Shown piece after piece: positions 1-8,128 of a stretch of DNA of 64,000 bases (the first letter of the stretch is position 1; each line of letters starts with the position of its first letter). Source of the DNA: an uncultured Oscillospiraceae bacterium (GTDB taxonomy: Bacteria > Bacillota > Clostridia > Oscillospirales > Oscillospiraceae); assembly GCA_947630375.1 (NCBI GenBank), contig CANRHH010000002.1, positions 1 through 64,000 of the forward strand, in the 5' to 3' direction. A program made the translations under genes and the position numbers. The notes under the pieces are model-generated. The model saw only the letters and a program-made list of their open reading frames with translations, made no database searches and was not told the origin of the DNA.

Positions 1-456
1 TCCGTATTCGTTCTTATTATACCACGCTTGGGACTTCTATGGGTCAAGTTGGTGTACAGACTATGGGATACAGTTTAAAAAAGAACCTTTTACAGCAGAG
101 GAGAAGGGCGTTGCTGCGGTAGCTTCGATTGCTCGATGCAGCTACTGCCTGCTTCATCCATAGGGCATACCCGTTGCGCTTTCCGCAGGAGACACACTTT
201 TTTCATTATCTTATGCCTTTACAACACCTGATTTGCCGTCCACATTGTCTCTCCAACAAACGGGAAGTTGTCAATCGAAACTATTTTCATAAATGTCAGA
301 AAACGAAGTAATAAAATGAGCCTGTTCCGAGCCTCTGTCGTACCAGGCGTCATACGCAGCTTCAGGGTCCTTAAAAACAGCATAAGTCTACACGAAAAAA
401 TGCAATCCCCGGAATTTTGCGAGAATTGCATTTTGACGAAGTTTACATTTAAGAAA
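1..456. other. Intergenic AT-rich DNA without an intact gene
   Basis: I see no convincing gene here apart from the short minus-strand fragment at 271-387. Open frames of 60-80 codons exist on both strands but lack a matching ribosome binding site or recognisable protein sequence. Short repeats of the type ATTGCATTTTG at about 425-435 and 456-466, together with an inverted TTGC/GCAA pair at 457-470, could be operator sites for the downstream promoter. Confidence 0.4.
271..387 (-). pseudogene. C-terminal fragment of an unidentified protein
   Basis: Read on the minus strand, a 38-codon frame ends in FSDIYENSFD and contains FKDPEAAYDAWYDRGSEQ. The composition is clearly protein-like, but the frame begins directly after a TAG and has no start codon or ribosome binding site. 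The sequence just upstream continues in a neighbouring frame across a T-run near 371-376, suggesting a frameshifted gene remnant. The family is not recognised. It is most likely debris within the integrated element. Confidence 0.35.
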
Positions 457-484
457 TTGCATTTTTGCAATCATTTTGTATAAT
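457..484 (+). promoter_or_regulatory. Promoter of the GH3 gene
   Basis: TTGCAT (457-462) and TATAAT (479-484) are separated by 16 bp, about 40 bp upstream of the GH3 start codon. The -35 box overlaps an inverted TTGC...GCAA repeat that could bind a repressor. Confidence 0.6.
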
Positions 485-523
485 AGAAATATGCGGAGTA
501 AGTAAACAGCTTAGGAGAACTAC

Positions 524-1711
524 ATGAAACGGGCAAAGAAAAGAAAAAAGAATAAAATATTTCTTTTGGGTGTGATTATCTTATTTCTTGCATATGCAGG
601 CGTTGCAATATCCGATCTGCATAAAACAAGTAATACTCTGACAAGTAATACTCTGACAGAAAACTCGTCAGAGGCAACAATAGTATTTAGCGATAAACCT
701 GCTGCGACGGTACAGAAGGCGCAAGAAATTCTAAATACAATGTCACTGGAAGAAAAAGTTGGACAAATGTTTATTGGGCGCTGCCCCGAAATAAATGCCG
801 CCCAGAAAGCAGAGGATTATCATCTTGGAGGTTATATTCTTTTTGGCCGGGACTTTTCTGGAAAAACAAAGGATGAAGTTATCCAGACTATTCAAAGCTA
901 CCAAAATGCAGTAAAAATCCCCCTGTTTATCGGCGTAGATGAGGAAGGCGGCACAGTCAATCGTGTCAGCATAAACTCCAATTTACGGGCTGTGCCTTTC
1001 TGGTCCCCCCAAAAACTTTACGCTGAAGGCGGCTTCGATTTAATACAAAGCGACACACAAGAAAAATGTGAACTATTGCATAGTTTGGGGATCAATCTGA
1101 ACTTTGCCCCAGTCTGCGATGTTTCCCAAAATCCAGAGGATTATATTTATAACCGGAGCTTTGGACAGAACGCGGAACAAACTGCCGCCTATGTCCAGTT
1201 AGTTGTGCAAACCATGTCTCAGGAAGGTATGGGCAGCGTCTTAAAGCATTTCCCCGGATACGGAAACAATACAGATACACATACAGGGATTGATTATGAT
1301 AATCGCCCTTATGAAACATTCTTGAACTCAGATTTTCTGCCATTTCAAGCCGGAATTGATTCTCAGGCCAACATCGTATTAGTATCTCACAATGTTGTTT
1401 CCTGTATGGACGGACAGGCGCCTGCCTCGCTGTCCCCACAAGTACATAAAATCCTGCGGGAAGAATTGGGATTTACCGGAGTTATTATTACGGATGATTT
1501 AGCTATGGAAGGTGTACGCGAGTTTGCAGGGGACACAGAAATTGCGGTTCAAGCTGTAAAGGCGGGAAATGATCTGTTGTGCTGTACAAATTTTGAGGTA
1601 GAAATTCCAACCGTAGTTGAAGCAGTCAAACAAGGAGATATTTCAGAGGAACGAATTGATGAATCTGTTTTACATATACTGGAATTGAAAATTACTCTTG
1701 GAATAATCTAA
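524..1711 (+). CDS. Glycoside hydrolase family 3, NagZ-like beta-N-acetylhexosaminidase
   Basis: The 395-aa protein has a basic start and a hydrophobic segment (about residues 11-30), so it is membrane-anchored or exported, followed by a low-complexity linker and a GH3 N-terminal (beta/alpha)8 domain. Seen motifs are VDEEGG (138-143), KHFPGYG (241-247) followed by an Asp-x-His pair (D251, H253), and ITDDLAMEG with the probable nucleophile D324. The Asp-His pair on the flexible loop is the hallmark of NagZ enzymes, which release N-acetylglucosamine from muropeptides or glycans. The length fits single-domain NagZ. The linker contains an exact 15-bp tandem duplication (626-655) giving SNTLTSNTLT. 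The start has a good AGGAGA site. Base composition is lower in GC than genes right of 2.7 kb, consistent with transfer. Confidence 0.9.
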   Translation: MKRAKKRKKNKIFLLGVIILFLAYAGVAISDLHKTSNTLTSNTLTENSSEATIVFSDKPAATVQKAQEILNTMSLEEKVGQMFIGRCPEINAAQKAEDYHLGGYILFGRDFSGKTKDEVIQTIQSYQNAVKIPLFIGVDEEGGTVNRVSINSNLRAVPFWSPQKLYAEGGFDLIQSDTQEKCELLHSLGINLNFAPVCDVSQNPEDYIYNRSFGQNAEQTAAYVQLVVQTMSQEGMGSVLKHFPGYGNNTDTHTGIDYDNRPYETFLNSDFLPFQAGIDSQANIVLVSHNVVSCMDGQAPASLSPQVHKILREELGFTGVIITDDLAMEGVREFAGDTEIAVQAVKAGNDLLCCTNFEVEIPTVVEAVKQGDISEERIDESVLHILELKITLGII

Positions 1712-1950
1712 AAGTTGTTATACCCCCCAACCTCTCATTCAATATTGCATGAGGCAAGAGAAAATACACTGGATTTAGTTGCGGCCTGCATCAGACTCAA
1801 CATATCACACATTCCAGAACAGAGCAGCACACGGAAAAATGTGTTTCACGGTCGAAGTGTTGACAAAATAGGAGAAAAGGAGGAAATATGATAAGTTAGC
1901 TCGACAAGCGGGAATTTCACATTCTGTTTTGCTCCTTTTTAAACAGGAAA
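1712..1950. other. Intergenic, no gene seen
   Basis: AT-rich sequence after the GH3 stop. The frames present are short and lack ribosome binding sites. Nothing further can be supported. Confidence 0.4.
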
Positions 1951-2112
1951 TTATTCCCCTTTTTGCCTTGCTGACTTTACGACACACAGGCATCCCACGA
2001 TCATCAACAATACGGCTGGAATAAGCAGAAGAACATTATTAAGTTCCCCAAATGCCCACCAAATCATCAGTACGCCCGATAGAATATTAAGTAATCCACT
2101 CAAAAGAAACAT
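1951..2112 (-). CDS. Small membrane protein, 53 aa
   Basis: On the minus strand an ATG at 2112 opens a 53-codon frame ending with TAA at 1951. The product is almost entirely hydrophobic with two likely transmembrane segments (about residues 1-20 and 28-46) split by a WWAFGELNN turn, and it ends in a short basic tail (KSARQKGE). An AAGGGAAG stretch 8-9 nt upstream could serve as a ribosome binding site. The amphipathic two-helix pattern argues that it is, or recently was, translated. Function is unknown and no family is recognised. It lies inside the putative integrated element. Confidence 0.45.
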   Translation of the reverse strand: MFLLSGLLNILSGVLMIWWAFGELNNVLLLIPAVLLMIVGCLCVVKSARQKGE

Positions 2113-2115
2113 CGA

Positions 2116-2292
2116 CTACACTTCCCTTGCAAACTTCGATTTGACGATTTGTTTGTGTTCCATCACCAGCATTGTACCATAAGCATCCAGTTTTATCAAT
2201 TTAATATTGTCTACTTGTTTTTGAATGACTCAAGATTGTGAAAGCCAAATTTTTTCCTGGATAGTTTTTGAATCATCGTTAATACCCATCAT
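2116..2292 (-). pseudogene. Interrupted small gene directly upstream of the membrane protein
   Basis: On the minus strand a frame starting MGINDDSKTIQEKIWLSQS meets an in-frame TGA (2230-2232) and then continues as protein-like sequence ending EHKQIVKSKFAREV, with its stop 3 bp before the start of the 53-aa membrane protein. Both halves are in the same frame and look like one ~58-aa protein broken by a nonsense mutation. The family is not recognised. The tight spacing suggests that the two small genes once formed an operon. Confidence 0.3.
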
Positions 2293-2629
2293 GTCTTTTC
2301 CTCAACTCGACAAAAACATGGAGGCCGCAGACGATGCTCTGTTCGTCCACAGCCTCCAGGCTATGTTCTTCTTTGGTTACTACGGCGCAAACGGTGAGGT
2401 GCAGGCTGGTTGGTAGTTTACTATAGTGCACCAACTGTTTCCTGTATGCAGTGTACTGCGTATAAGCTAAGTTATTTGCAAAAATATCTGCATAGACTCA
2501 CACGGCGACCCACAAGACGAAAGCAGCCAGTGGAAACAACGGAAAGCACAGTGCGAAGGATTCTCTTTCAGGAGCAGTGGAAAGGGTCAAAAATGGCTTG
2601 AAAACGGCTTTTGGATATTTCTGATCGTA
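2293..2629. other. Intergenic, gene debris
   Basis: A short GC-richer patch (about 2305-2420) is open on both strands: minus strand reading ends VFVELRKRHDGY, plus strand reading contains FFFGYYGANGEVQ. Neither has a convincing start. The rest, up to the tRNA fragment, shows nothing recognisable. Confidence 0.3.
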
Positions 2630-2674
2630 TTTGTAATCAGCAGGTCGCGTGCTCGAGTCACGTTTCCAGCTCCA
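2630..2674 (+). tRNA. tRNA-Thr (TGT) 3' fragment, probable attachment site
   Basis: The fragment begins at the anticodon loop (TTTGTAATCAG, anticodon TGT) and runs through the variable loop, a T-arm with stem GCGTG/CACGT (one G-U pair), the acceptor 3' strand TTCCAGC, the discriminator T and an encoded CCA. No matching 5' half (acceptor GCTGGAA and D-arm) precedes it. The T-loop starts CTCGAGT instead of the usual TTCGAGT, so it may also be drifting. It is not a functional tRNA. A native-looking terminator follows directly at 2677, so this is the chromosomal side of the junction. Confidence 0.75.
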
Positions 2675-2676
2675 AA

Positions 2677-2720
2677 GGAGCCTGTAAACCGCGGAATACC
2701 GCAGTTTACAGGTTCCTTTT
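2677..2720 (+). terminator. Terminator of the former tRNA-Thr gene
   Basis: A long stem (arms at 2677-2694 and 2699-2719, AATA loop) ends in TTCCTTTT, placed 3 bp after the tRNA CCA end. It is also positioned where it can stop transcripts of the converging bce operon. Confidence 0.75.
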
Positions 2721-2773
2721 ATATGGTCCCGAGGCAGAAAAGGAATCCGGCGGCGGCCAGCGTGGCGGAGCCC

Positions 2774-4729
2774 CTATTTCGGAAGCACGTTGCGCTTCAA
2801 GCTGGTATAGGCCAGCAGGATATAAATTGCGTAAATCAAAAAGAACACACCGAGCGAGGTGATAACGATGGCCGCCGGGCTGTTGATCCCCACCATGACG
2901 CCCGGCTCCGGCATCATGGCCAGGTGCCCGATAAAGGAGACGGCGATCAGCACCGCCGGGACGGCGGGCAGGGCGTAATACAGGGCAAACTGCCCGCCCA
3001 GCGCCCGGGCCATCTCCCGCCGGTCCATGCCCAACTCATGCAGAAGCGCGAACTGCCGCCGGAAGCGCTCCATCTCGCTGAGCTGCCGGATGGTCAGGAT
3101 GGTGACGGCGGTGCTCATCAGGGCCAGGGCCAGATAGTACAGGGGAAAACAGACCATCAGGGCCTGGGCGGCCACCTCCGCCTCCTCATAGGCTTTGCTG
3201 AGCACAAACGCATAGCCGGAGAGATCCTCCTGCCGGGCCCGTTCCGCACTGGCCAGACCGGCCAGCGCCTCAACCTGTTCGGTGGTCACAGGCCGGGCGG
3301 TTTTGGCGGCATAGGCCAGGTGATGCACCGGCAGGCCCACCGCCGCCTCGTCGGGCACTACCAGGATATAGCCCCGGCCGTTGGCCGTCCCGTAGCTCTG
3401 GGAGAGATGCTCCGTGTACAGGCCGCCGGGGCTCAGGGCCGAATCTCCCACAAGAATCGCTTCCTGATACGTCCCCAAGGGCCCGGCCAGATAGGGCATA
3501 CAGTGGATGAGGCACTGTCCCGGCCCGGGCGGCTCCACCGCCGGATAGCCGGCCAGGGCGCGCAGAGCCGCGTAATCGCTCCAGCGGAGGACCGGGTCGC
3601 TGCCGTAGCCGTTGTTGTAATACGCGCCTTCCAGATAGTCCTGCAGCTGTGTTTTCCCCGTCAGGCAGACCGGATACAGCCGCTCCCGCTCCACCGGGAT
3701 GTTCTCCCCAATATAGGACAGGTACGGTCCGGGGTCCAGTCTCTCTCCCTCGATCCCGATATAGAGATCGAAGCAGGCCGACTCCGCGGTCCGCCCTTTC
3801 ATGATGCCGTAAAGCACGGAGGAACTGCCCTCGGAGATCAGCGTGGCCGTGAAAACGACGGAGAGCACCGCCATCAGCATGCCCATGCTGGCCAGCTTCG
3901 CTGTCAGGCCCCGGAAGATGAGCAGGTTTTGTCCCCGGTATTTCCGGGCGGGCCGCCGGTCGAAAAAAGCGGGCACGCCGGAGGCAAAGCTGAGGAAAAA
4001 GCCGAACAGAGCCAGGATGGCGCAGAGCGCCCCGGCCAGCGCCACATACAGATCCATGCGCAGGAGCAAACAGGTCCCGGCCACCCCAAGGACCAGAGAC
4101 AGCACAAACACCAGGCGGCGCAATTTTCCAGTCCGCAGCACCGTGCCCTCGTTCTGCCGGTCAAAACAGAGCAGGTCATAGATCTTCATTTTCCGGATGC
4201 GCTTCCGGTTCCTGCCCAGAGCGAGGAGATAGATCAGCGAAAAGTACAGCCCGGTGAGCCCCAGAGCGGGGAGGGAAAACTCCAGGGCAAAACGGTAGGG
4301 CTGGGCGAACATGGCCAGCACGACAGCCCGCAGCATCTGCCAGAGCAGGCCGCCGAAAGCCGCGCCCAGGACCAGAGCGGCGGCGCCCACCGTTACGTTC
4401 TCCAGAAAGAATAGCCGGGCCACCTGCCGGTTGGTGAGTCCGCTGAGCAGGTAGAGCCCGAACTCCCGGCCGCGCCGGGAGAGCATGAAGCGGGTGGAAT
4501 AGGCCGCCAGCCATCCGAACACGCACACCACGGCCAGGCTGGCCAGGGCGATCATCAGCGAGAGATTCGCCGACCTCGCCGCCAGGGTCTGCACCTCATC
4601 GGAGACAGCCAGGGCGTTGAAGCTGTACAGCAGCGCGGCGGCCAGCACCATGGTGACGAAATAGACCAGGTAATCCCGAGCCTGCCGCCGGGCGTTGCGC
4701 AGAGCCAGCTTACAGTACGTCACTGACAT
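2774..4729 (-). CDS. BceB-type ABC transporter permease (FtsX-like)
   Basis: The protein of about 651 aa has the BceB layout: one N-terminal transmembrane helix, further helices in groups, a large extracytoplasmic domain in the middle (about residues 290-510) and C-terminal helices. The conserved beginning LALRNARRQARDYLVYF identifies the FtsX/BceB family. In the family this permease works with the upstream ATPase to remove bacitracin-like or cationic peptides from lipid II-cycle targets, and signals flux to the BceS kinase. ATG at 4729 overlaps the ATPase stop; the GTG two codons later (4723) sits 8 nt from GGGAGG and is an equally good or better start. It is the last gene of the four-gene operon. 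Confidence 0.9.
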   Translation of the reverse strand: MSVTYCKLALRNARRQARDYLVYFVTMVLAAALLYSFNALAVSDEVQTLAARSANLSLMIALASLAVVCVFGWLAAYSTRFMLSRRGREFGLYLLSGLTNRQVARLFFLENVTVGAAALVLGAAFGGLLWQMLRAVVLAMFAQPYRFALEFSLPALGLTGLYFSLIYLLALGRNRKRIRKMKIYDLLCFDRQNEGTVLRTGKLRRLVFVLSLVLGVAGTCLLLRMDLYVALAGALCAILALFGFFLSFASGVPAFFDRRPARKYRGQNLLIFRGLTAKLASMGMLMAVLSVVFTATLISEGSSSVLYGIMKGRTAESACFDLYIGIEGERLDPGPYLSYIGENIPVERERLYPVCLTGKTQLQDYLEGAYYNNGYGSDPVLRWSDYAALRALAGYPAVEPPGPGQCLIHCMPYLAGPLGTYQEAILVGDSALSPGGLYTEHLSQSYGTANGRGYILVVPDEAAVGLPVHHLAYAAKTARPVTTEQVEALAGLASAERARQEDLSGYAFVLSKAYEEAEVAAQALMVCFPLYYLALALMSTAVTILTIRQLSEMERFRRQFALLHELGMDRREMARALGGQFALYYALPAVPAVLIAVSFIGHLAMMPEPGVMVGINSPAAIVITSLGVFFLIYAIYILLAYTSLKRNVLPK

Positions 4730-5468
4730 CACCTCCCAGCGCGGCCAGCACGTCCAGGATCTCGTGATAGAACACGGACCGGCCCCGGCCTCCCCGGAGC
4801 AGCTCGTTAAAGACCCGGCCATCCTTGAGAAACAGGACCCGCCCCGCGTAGCTGGCGCTGTAGGCGTCGTGGGTGACCATCAGGATGGTGGCCCCCATAT
4901 CCCGGTTTAGAAGGGACAGGAGCTCCAGCAGGTTTTTGGCCGCCCGGGAGTCCAGCGCCCCGGTGGGCTCGTCCGCCAGCAGCAGGGACTGGCCCGCTAC
5001 CAGGGCCCGGGCGCAGGCGGTCCGCTGCTTCTGCCCGCCGGAGATCTGATAGGGAAATTTGGCGAGAATGTCCGTGATCCCCAGCTTCCCGGCGATCTCC
5101 CGGACCCTGGTCTGCACCGTTTTCGGGTCCACGTGGTTCAGGGAGAGGGCCAGGCCGATGTTTTCCTCCACCGTCAGCGTGTCCAGCAGGTTGAAATCCT
5201 GGAACACGAAGCCCAGCCGCTCCCGGCGGAATTTGGCCAGGGCGGCTTCGGACAGATCGGCGACATTGACCCCGTCCATCAGGATCTTCCCGGCGCTGAC
5301 CGTGTCGATGGTGGAGATGCAGTTGAGCAGCGTGGTCTTGCCGCTGCCCGACGCGCCCATAATGACCAGAAACTCCCCGTCCGCCACCTCAAAGCTCACC
5401 CGGTCCAAGGCCCGGGTGACATTATTTTTACTGCCGTAGACTTTTTCGATGTTCTGTACTTGCAGCAT
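4710..5468 (-). CDS. BceA-type ABC transporter ATPase
   Basis: The 252-aa ATPase has Walker A GASGSGKTT (about residues 39-47), signature ISGGQKQR, Walker B LLLADEPTGALD and a switch His (VTHD). Length and sequence fit the ATPases of the peptide-resistance (MacB/LolD/BceA) group. The C-terminal ~30 residues (RGGRGRSVFYHEILDVLAALGG...) extend past the usual end of the fold and overlap the permease start by 20 bp, indicating translational coupling. It powers the permease encoded by the next gene. Confidence 0.92.
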   Translation of the reverse strand: MLQVQNIEKVYGSKNNVTRALDRVSFEVADGEFLVIMGASGSGKTTLLNCISTIDTVSAGKILMDGVNVADLSEAALAKFRRERLGFVFQDFNLLDTLTVEENIGLALSLNHVDPKTVQTRVREIAGKLGITDILAKFPYQISGGQKQRTACARALVAGQSLLLADEPTGALDSRAAKNLLELLSLLNRDMGATILMVTHDAYSASYAGRVLFLKDGRVFNELLRGGRGRSVFYHEILDVLAALGGDVSDVL

Positions 5469-5540
5469 GATAAGACCCCCTTTTGAAAGCAGGATACATC
5501 AAAAGGAGCGGCGCTGGTATCGAATAAGGCAGGATCTATC

Positions 5541-6545
5541 TTACAGTTTTGTAAGTTTCGCCGGGAACGTGAGGGTGACGCAGGTCCCGGCGCCCTCCTC
5601 CGAGGAGATCTCCAGGTCCAGCTCCAGAAAGGCGGACAGCTTTTTACACAGGTACAGGCCCAGGCCGGTGGAACCGCCCCGGGCACGGCCGTTGGAGCCG
5701 GTGAAACCCCGGTCGAACACCCGGGGCAGCTCGTGGGCGGGGATGCCGATCCCGTTGTCCCGGACAGTGAGCTGGGTCCGCTCTCCCAGGGGCCGGGCCG
5801 CGATGGTGATGACCGGCTCCTCTCCCCGGTAGCGGGCGGCGTTCTGGAGCAGCTGGCCCAGGATAAAGACCGCCCACTTTTTGTCCGTATAGACCTGGCG
5901 GTCCAGCCCCTCCGTCCCGATCCGGATCCCGCTCTGCATCAGCAGGGTCCGGTGCTCCTCTACGGCCTGGGAGACGATCTCGGAGAGACTGACCGGCCGG
6001 ATCACGCAGTCCCGCTCCGGGCTCTCCGCCCGGGCGTAGAACAGGGCCCGCTCCACATGGGCCTCGATCTGGGCCAGCTCCAGATTTAGCTTCCGCCGGG
6101 TGTCCCCCTCTACCTGGCGGCAGACCAGCCGGGCGGCGGTGATGGGGGCCTTGATCTCGTGGACCCAGCTCTCCACCGTCTCCCGGTAGTCCCGCTGGGC
6201 GGCCCTGGCGTCGGACACCGCGCCGGTCATCGCCTGCCCCACCCGGCGCATCAGGTCAAACAGGCAGCGCTCATAGAGCGTATCCGCCGGGGGAACACAT
6301 TCGGTGAACAGGACTTTTTCATCCAGGCTTTCCCAAATACTCTCCAGCTCCCGGAGGCGGGCGCGCTCCCGCAGATAGTCCGCCGTCTGCGTGGCTGAGA
6401 GGAGCAGCAGAAGGACGGCCAGCAGCAGAGCCAGGACGCCCGGCTGGGTGCCGGTGGCATAGAGGAAAAGCGCCGCCGCCGCGAGGCAAACCAGCCAGAG
6501 GACGATCCGGCCCAGCCGGTCGGACAAAAAGCTCCCGATGCTCAT
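5541..6545 (-). CDS. BceS-type intramembrane-sensing histidine kinase
   Basis: The 334-aa kinase has two closely spaced N-terminal transmembrane helices (about residues 12-33 and 36-52) with almost no extracellular loop, as in BceS, which senses the flux of its partner transporter. The H-box is WVHEIKAPITAARL, the N-box QLLQNAARY, the G1 box DNGIGIP and the G2 box GGSTGLGLYL. The ATG overlaps the TGA of the response regulator gene (ATGA at 6542-6545), so the pair is translationally coupled. The minus-strand frame is open farther upstream, but that part is a shadow of the regulator gene. Confidence 0.93.
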   Translation of the reverse strand: MSIGSFLSDRLGRIVLWLVCLAAAALFLYATGTQPGVLALLLAVLLLLLSATQTADYLRERARLRELESIWESLDEKVLFTECVPPADTLYERCLFDLMRRVGQAMTGAVSDARAAQRDYRETVESWVHEIKAPITAARLVCRQVEGDTRRKLNLELAQIEAHVERALFYARAESPERDCVIRPVSLSEIVSQAVEEHRTLLMQSGIRIGTEGLDRQVYTDKKWAVFILGQLLQNAARYRGEEPVITIAARPLGERTQLTVRDNGIGIPAHELPRVFDRGFTGSNGRARGGSTGLGLYLCKKLSAFLELDLEISSEEGAGTCVTLTFPAKLTKL

Positions 6546-7210
6546 AGCTGATACCCCATGCCCCGGCGGGTCCTGATCAGATCCGGCAGACCCAGTTCCT
6601 CTAACTTGCCCCGCAGCCGGGTCATGTTGACGCTGAGGGTGTTGTCGTCGATGTAGATCTGGTTGTCCCACAGGGCGTCCAGCAGATCGGCCCGGGAGAC
6701 GATCTGTCCGGCGTGCTCCATCAGGCAGGCCATGATCTGGAGCTCGTTGCGGGTCAGCTCTACCGTCTTTCCCGCCGCCGACAGGGTCCCTTTGGTCAGG
6801 CACAGGCGCAGGCCCGCCGCCTCCAGAGTGTCCGGCGGGGTGGCCGCGCCGCCGCCCCGGCGCAGGACCGCTTTGATCCTGGCCAAGAGGACCGGAACGC
6901 TGTAGGGCTTGGTGATATAGTCGTCCCCGCCCAGGCTCAAAGCCCGCACCTCGTCCAGGCCGGAATCCCGGCTGGTGACAAAGATCACCGGCACGGAGGC
7001 GGCCTTTCGCAGGGCGGCGCACAGCGCGAAGCCGTCCTGCCCCGGCAGGCCGATGTCCAGGAGGACCAGGTCCGGCTGTTCCCGCGCCGCCTGTTCCGAA
7101 ACGGAGCCGAAATCCGTCACCGGGAGGGGCGCGTAGCCCTCGTTGCGGAGAAGCAGCTCCAGTTCTTCCCGGATGGCCGGGTCGTCTTCGATGATCATAA
7201 TTTTCCGCAT
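6542..7210 (-). CDS. BceR-type OmpR-family response regulator
   Basis: The 222-aa regulator has an N-terminal receiver domain (IIEDD acidic pocket, phospho-acceptor Asp in LVLLDIGLPGQDG at about residue 52, TSRD and Lys in YITKPY) and a C-terminal winged-helix DNA-binding domain ending RTRRGMGYQL. It is the first gene of the bceRSAB-like operon. It should activate the ABC transporter genes when the kinase senses peptide-antibiotic flux. The operon is divergent from the DUF2975 operon, with a ~220-bp shared upstream region. Confidence 0.93.
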   Translation of the reverse strand: MRKIMIIEDDPAIREELELLLRNEGYAPLPVTDFGSVSEQAAREQPDLVLLDIGLPGQDGFALCAALRKAASVPVIFVTSRDSGLDEVRALSLGGDDYITKPYSVPVLLARIKAVLRRGGGAATPPDTLEAAGLRLCLTKGTLSAAGKTVELTRNELQIMACLMEHAGQIVSRADLLDALWDNQIYIDDNTLSVNMTRLRGKLEELGLPDLIRTRRGMGYQL

Positions 7211-7368
7211 GTCGCGTCACCGTCCTGTTTGGTTTCTTTTAAAATCATTATAAATGCCCTCCCCAGGAAAGACAATAGGGGCGCTCCGACTTTTGGCAAA
7301 AAGGGGCTCCCGTTCAGCCGGGACCACCGCAAGACAATATAAAATTATTGTTTTTCGATAAAAACCTG

Positions 7369-7397
7369 TTGACTTTTAATAATATCCGTGGTAGGAT
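7369..7397 (+). promoter_or_regulatory. Promoter of the DUF2975/HTH/DUF4173 operon
   Basis: TTGACT (7369-7374), 17-bp spacer, TAGGAT (7392-7397), about 38 bp upstream of the first start codon. The flanking sequence is AT-rich. Confidence 0.65.
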
Positions 7398-7434
7398 AGG
7401 GCCATCAGCTGACAGAGGAAAGGGGTCTCGGACC

Positions 7435-7887
7435 ATGGGGAAAGTGACAAAGGATATGAGCATCAGGCTGACCCTGGCCTGCATTCTTGTTTTTTCGGCC
7501 GTCCTTTTGGCGGCGGATCTGTTCGCGTTCCGGTGGATAGGCTGGTATGTGGCCTGGCGCGGGATGGGCCGGGAGAACGTGGCCAGAATGACCGGCACCC
7601 TCTACGCGGCCAGCGTTTTCGGCTGGCTCTGCCTGTGGGCCCTGTGGCGGCTGCTGAAAAATATCCAGGCCGAAGTGGTTTTCGACGGGAGCAACGTGCG
7701 GCTGCTGCGCATGATCGCCTGGTGCTGCGCGTTCGCGGCGCTGGTCTTTCTGGGGGGTGGCTTTTTCTATCCGCCGTTTTTCTTCGTGGCCGTGGCGGCC
7801 GCCTTTATGATGCTGATCGTGCGGGTGGTGAAAAACGTGTTCCAGCAGGCCATCGAGATGAAATCCGAGCTGGACCTGACCATTTGA
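7435..7887 (+). CDS. DUF2975 family membrane protein
   Basis: The product of about 150 aa starts MGKVTKDMSIRL and has four predicted membrane helices, ending MKSELDLTI. This matches the DUF2975 family, small membrane proteins nearly always encoded just before a short Cro/C1-type regulator, as here (14 bp gap). The ATG at 7435 is preferred to upstream in-frame codons because it follows a GAGGAAAGGGG site and the promoter transcribes into it. The biochemical role is unknown; the pair is thought to act in envelope-related regulation, with the membrane protein possibly controlling its partner. Confidence 0.8.
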   Translation: MGKVTKDMSIRLTLACILVFSAVLLAADLFAFRWIGWYVAWRGMGRENVARMTGTLYAASVFGWLCLWALWRLLKNIQAEVVFDGSNVRLLRMIAWCCAFAALVFLGGGFFYPPFFFVAVAAAFMMLIVRVVKNVFQQAIEMKSELDLTI

Positions 7888-7900
7888 CCGGGAGGCTCCT

Positions 7901-8128
7901 ATGAAAATTATCGTGAACATCGACGTGATGATGGCCAAACGGAAAATTTCGGCCGGGGAGCTGGCCGAGCGGATCGGCATCACGCCCGCCAATCTGTCGA
8001 TCCTGAAAAACAGCAAGGCGAAGGCCATCCGGTTTTCCACCCTGATGGCCCTCTGCCACGAGCTGCGCTGTCAGCCCGGGGATCTGCTGGAATTTCAGGA
8101 CGACGCGGAGGAGGATGTATCCAAATGA
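7901..8128 (+). CDS. YozG-like Cro/C1 helix-turn-helix regulator
   Basis: The 75-aa protein is essentially one HTH domain: KRKISAGELAERIGITPANLSILKN carries the two-helix motif and RCQPGDLLEF the typical final helix. It is the regulator that accompanies DUF2975 proteins. Its stop overlaps the start of the following gene (ATGA, 8125-8128). It probably represses or tunes its own operon. Confidence 0.88.
   Translation: MKIIVNIDVMMAKRKISAGELAERIGITPANLSILKNSKAKAIRFSTLMALCHELRCQPGDLLEFQDDAEEDVSK

Larger units (their letters stand above)
1..2674. mobile_element. One end of an integrated element at a tRNA-Thr gene
   Basis: This stretch is visibly AT-richer than the rest of the window and ends exactly at the CCA of a 45-nt 3' fragment of tRNA-Thr (2630-2674), with no D-arm or acceptor 5' strand before it. 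Integrative elements that target the 3' end of tRNA genes leave such a fragment at one end while the intact tRNA is rebuilt at the other, which would lie left of the window. Inside are a GH3 glycosidase gene, a small membrane protein gene and degraded coding fragments, but no integrase, relaxase or transposase. The boundary is seen directly; the element's type and total size are unknown. Confidence 0.6.

Noticed and set aside
1..2674. Insertion sequence or prophage end
   Set aside because: No transposase, terminal inverted repeats, integrase or phage structural gene is visible within the window.
5541..7220. A single 559-aa protein covering kinase and regulator region
   Set aside because: Its first ~225 residues are a frame-shifted shadow of the response regulator; the real kinase starts at the ATGA overlap at 6545.
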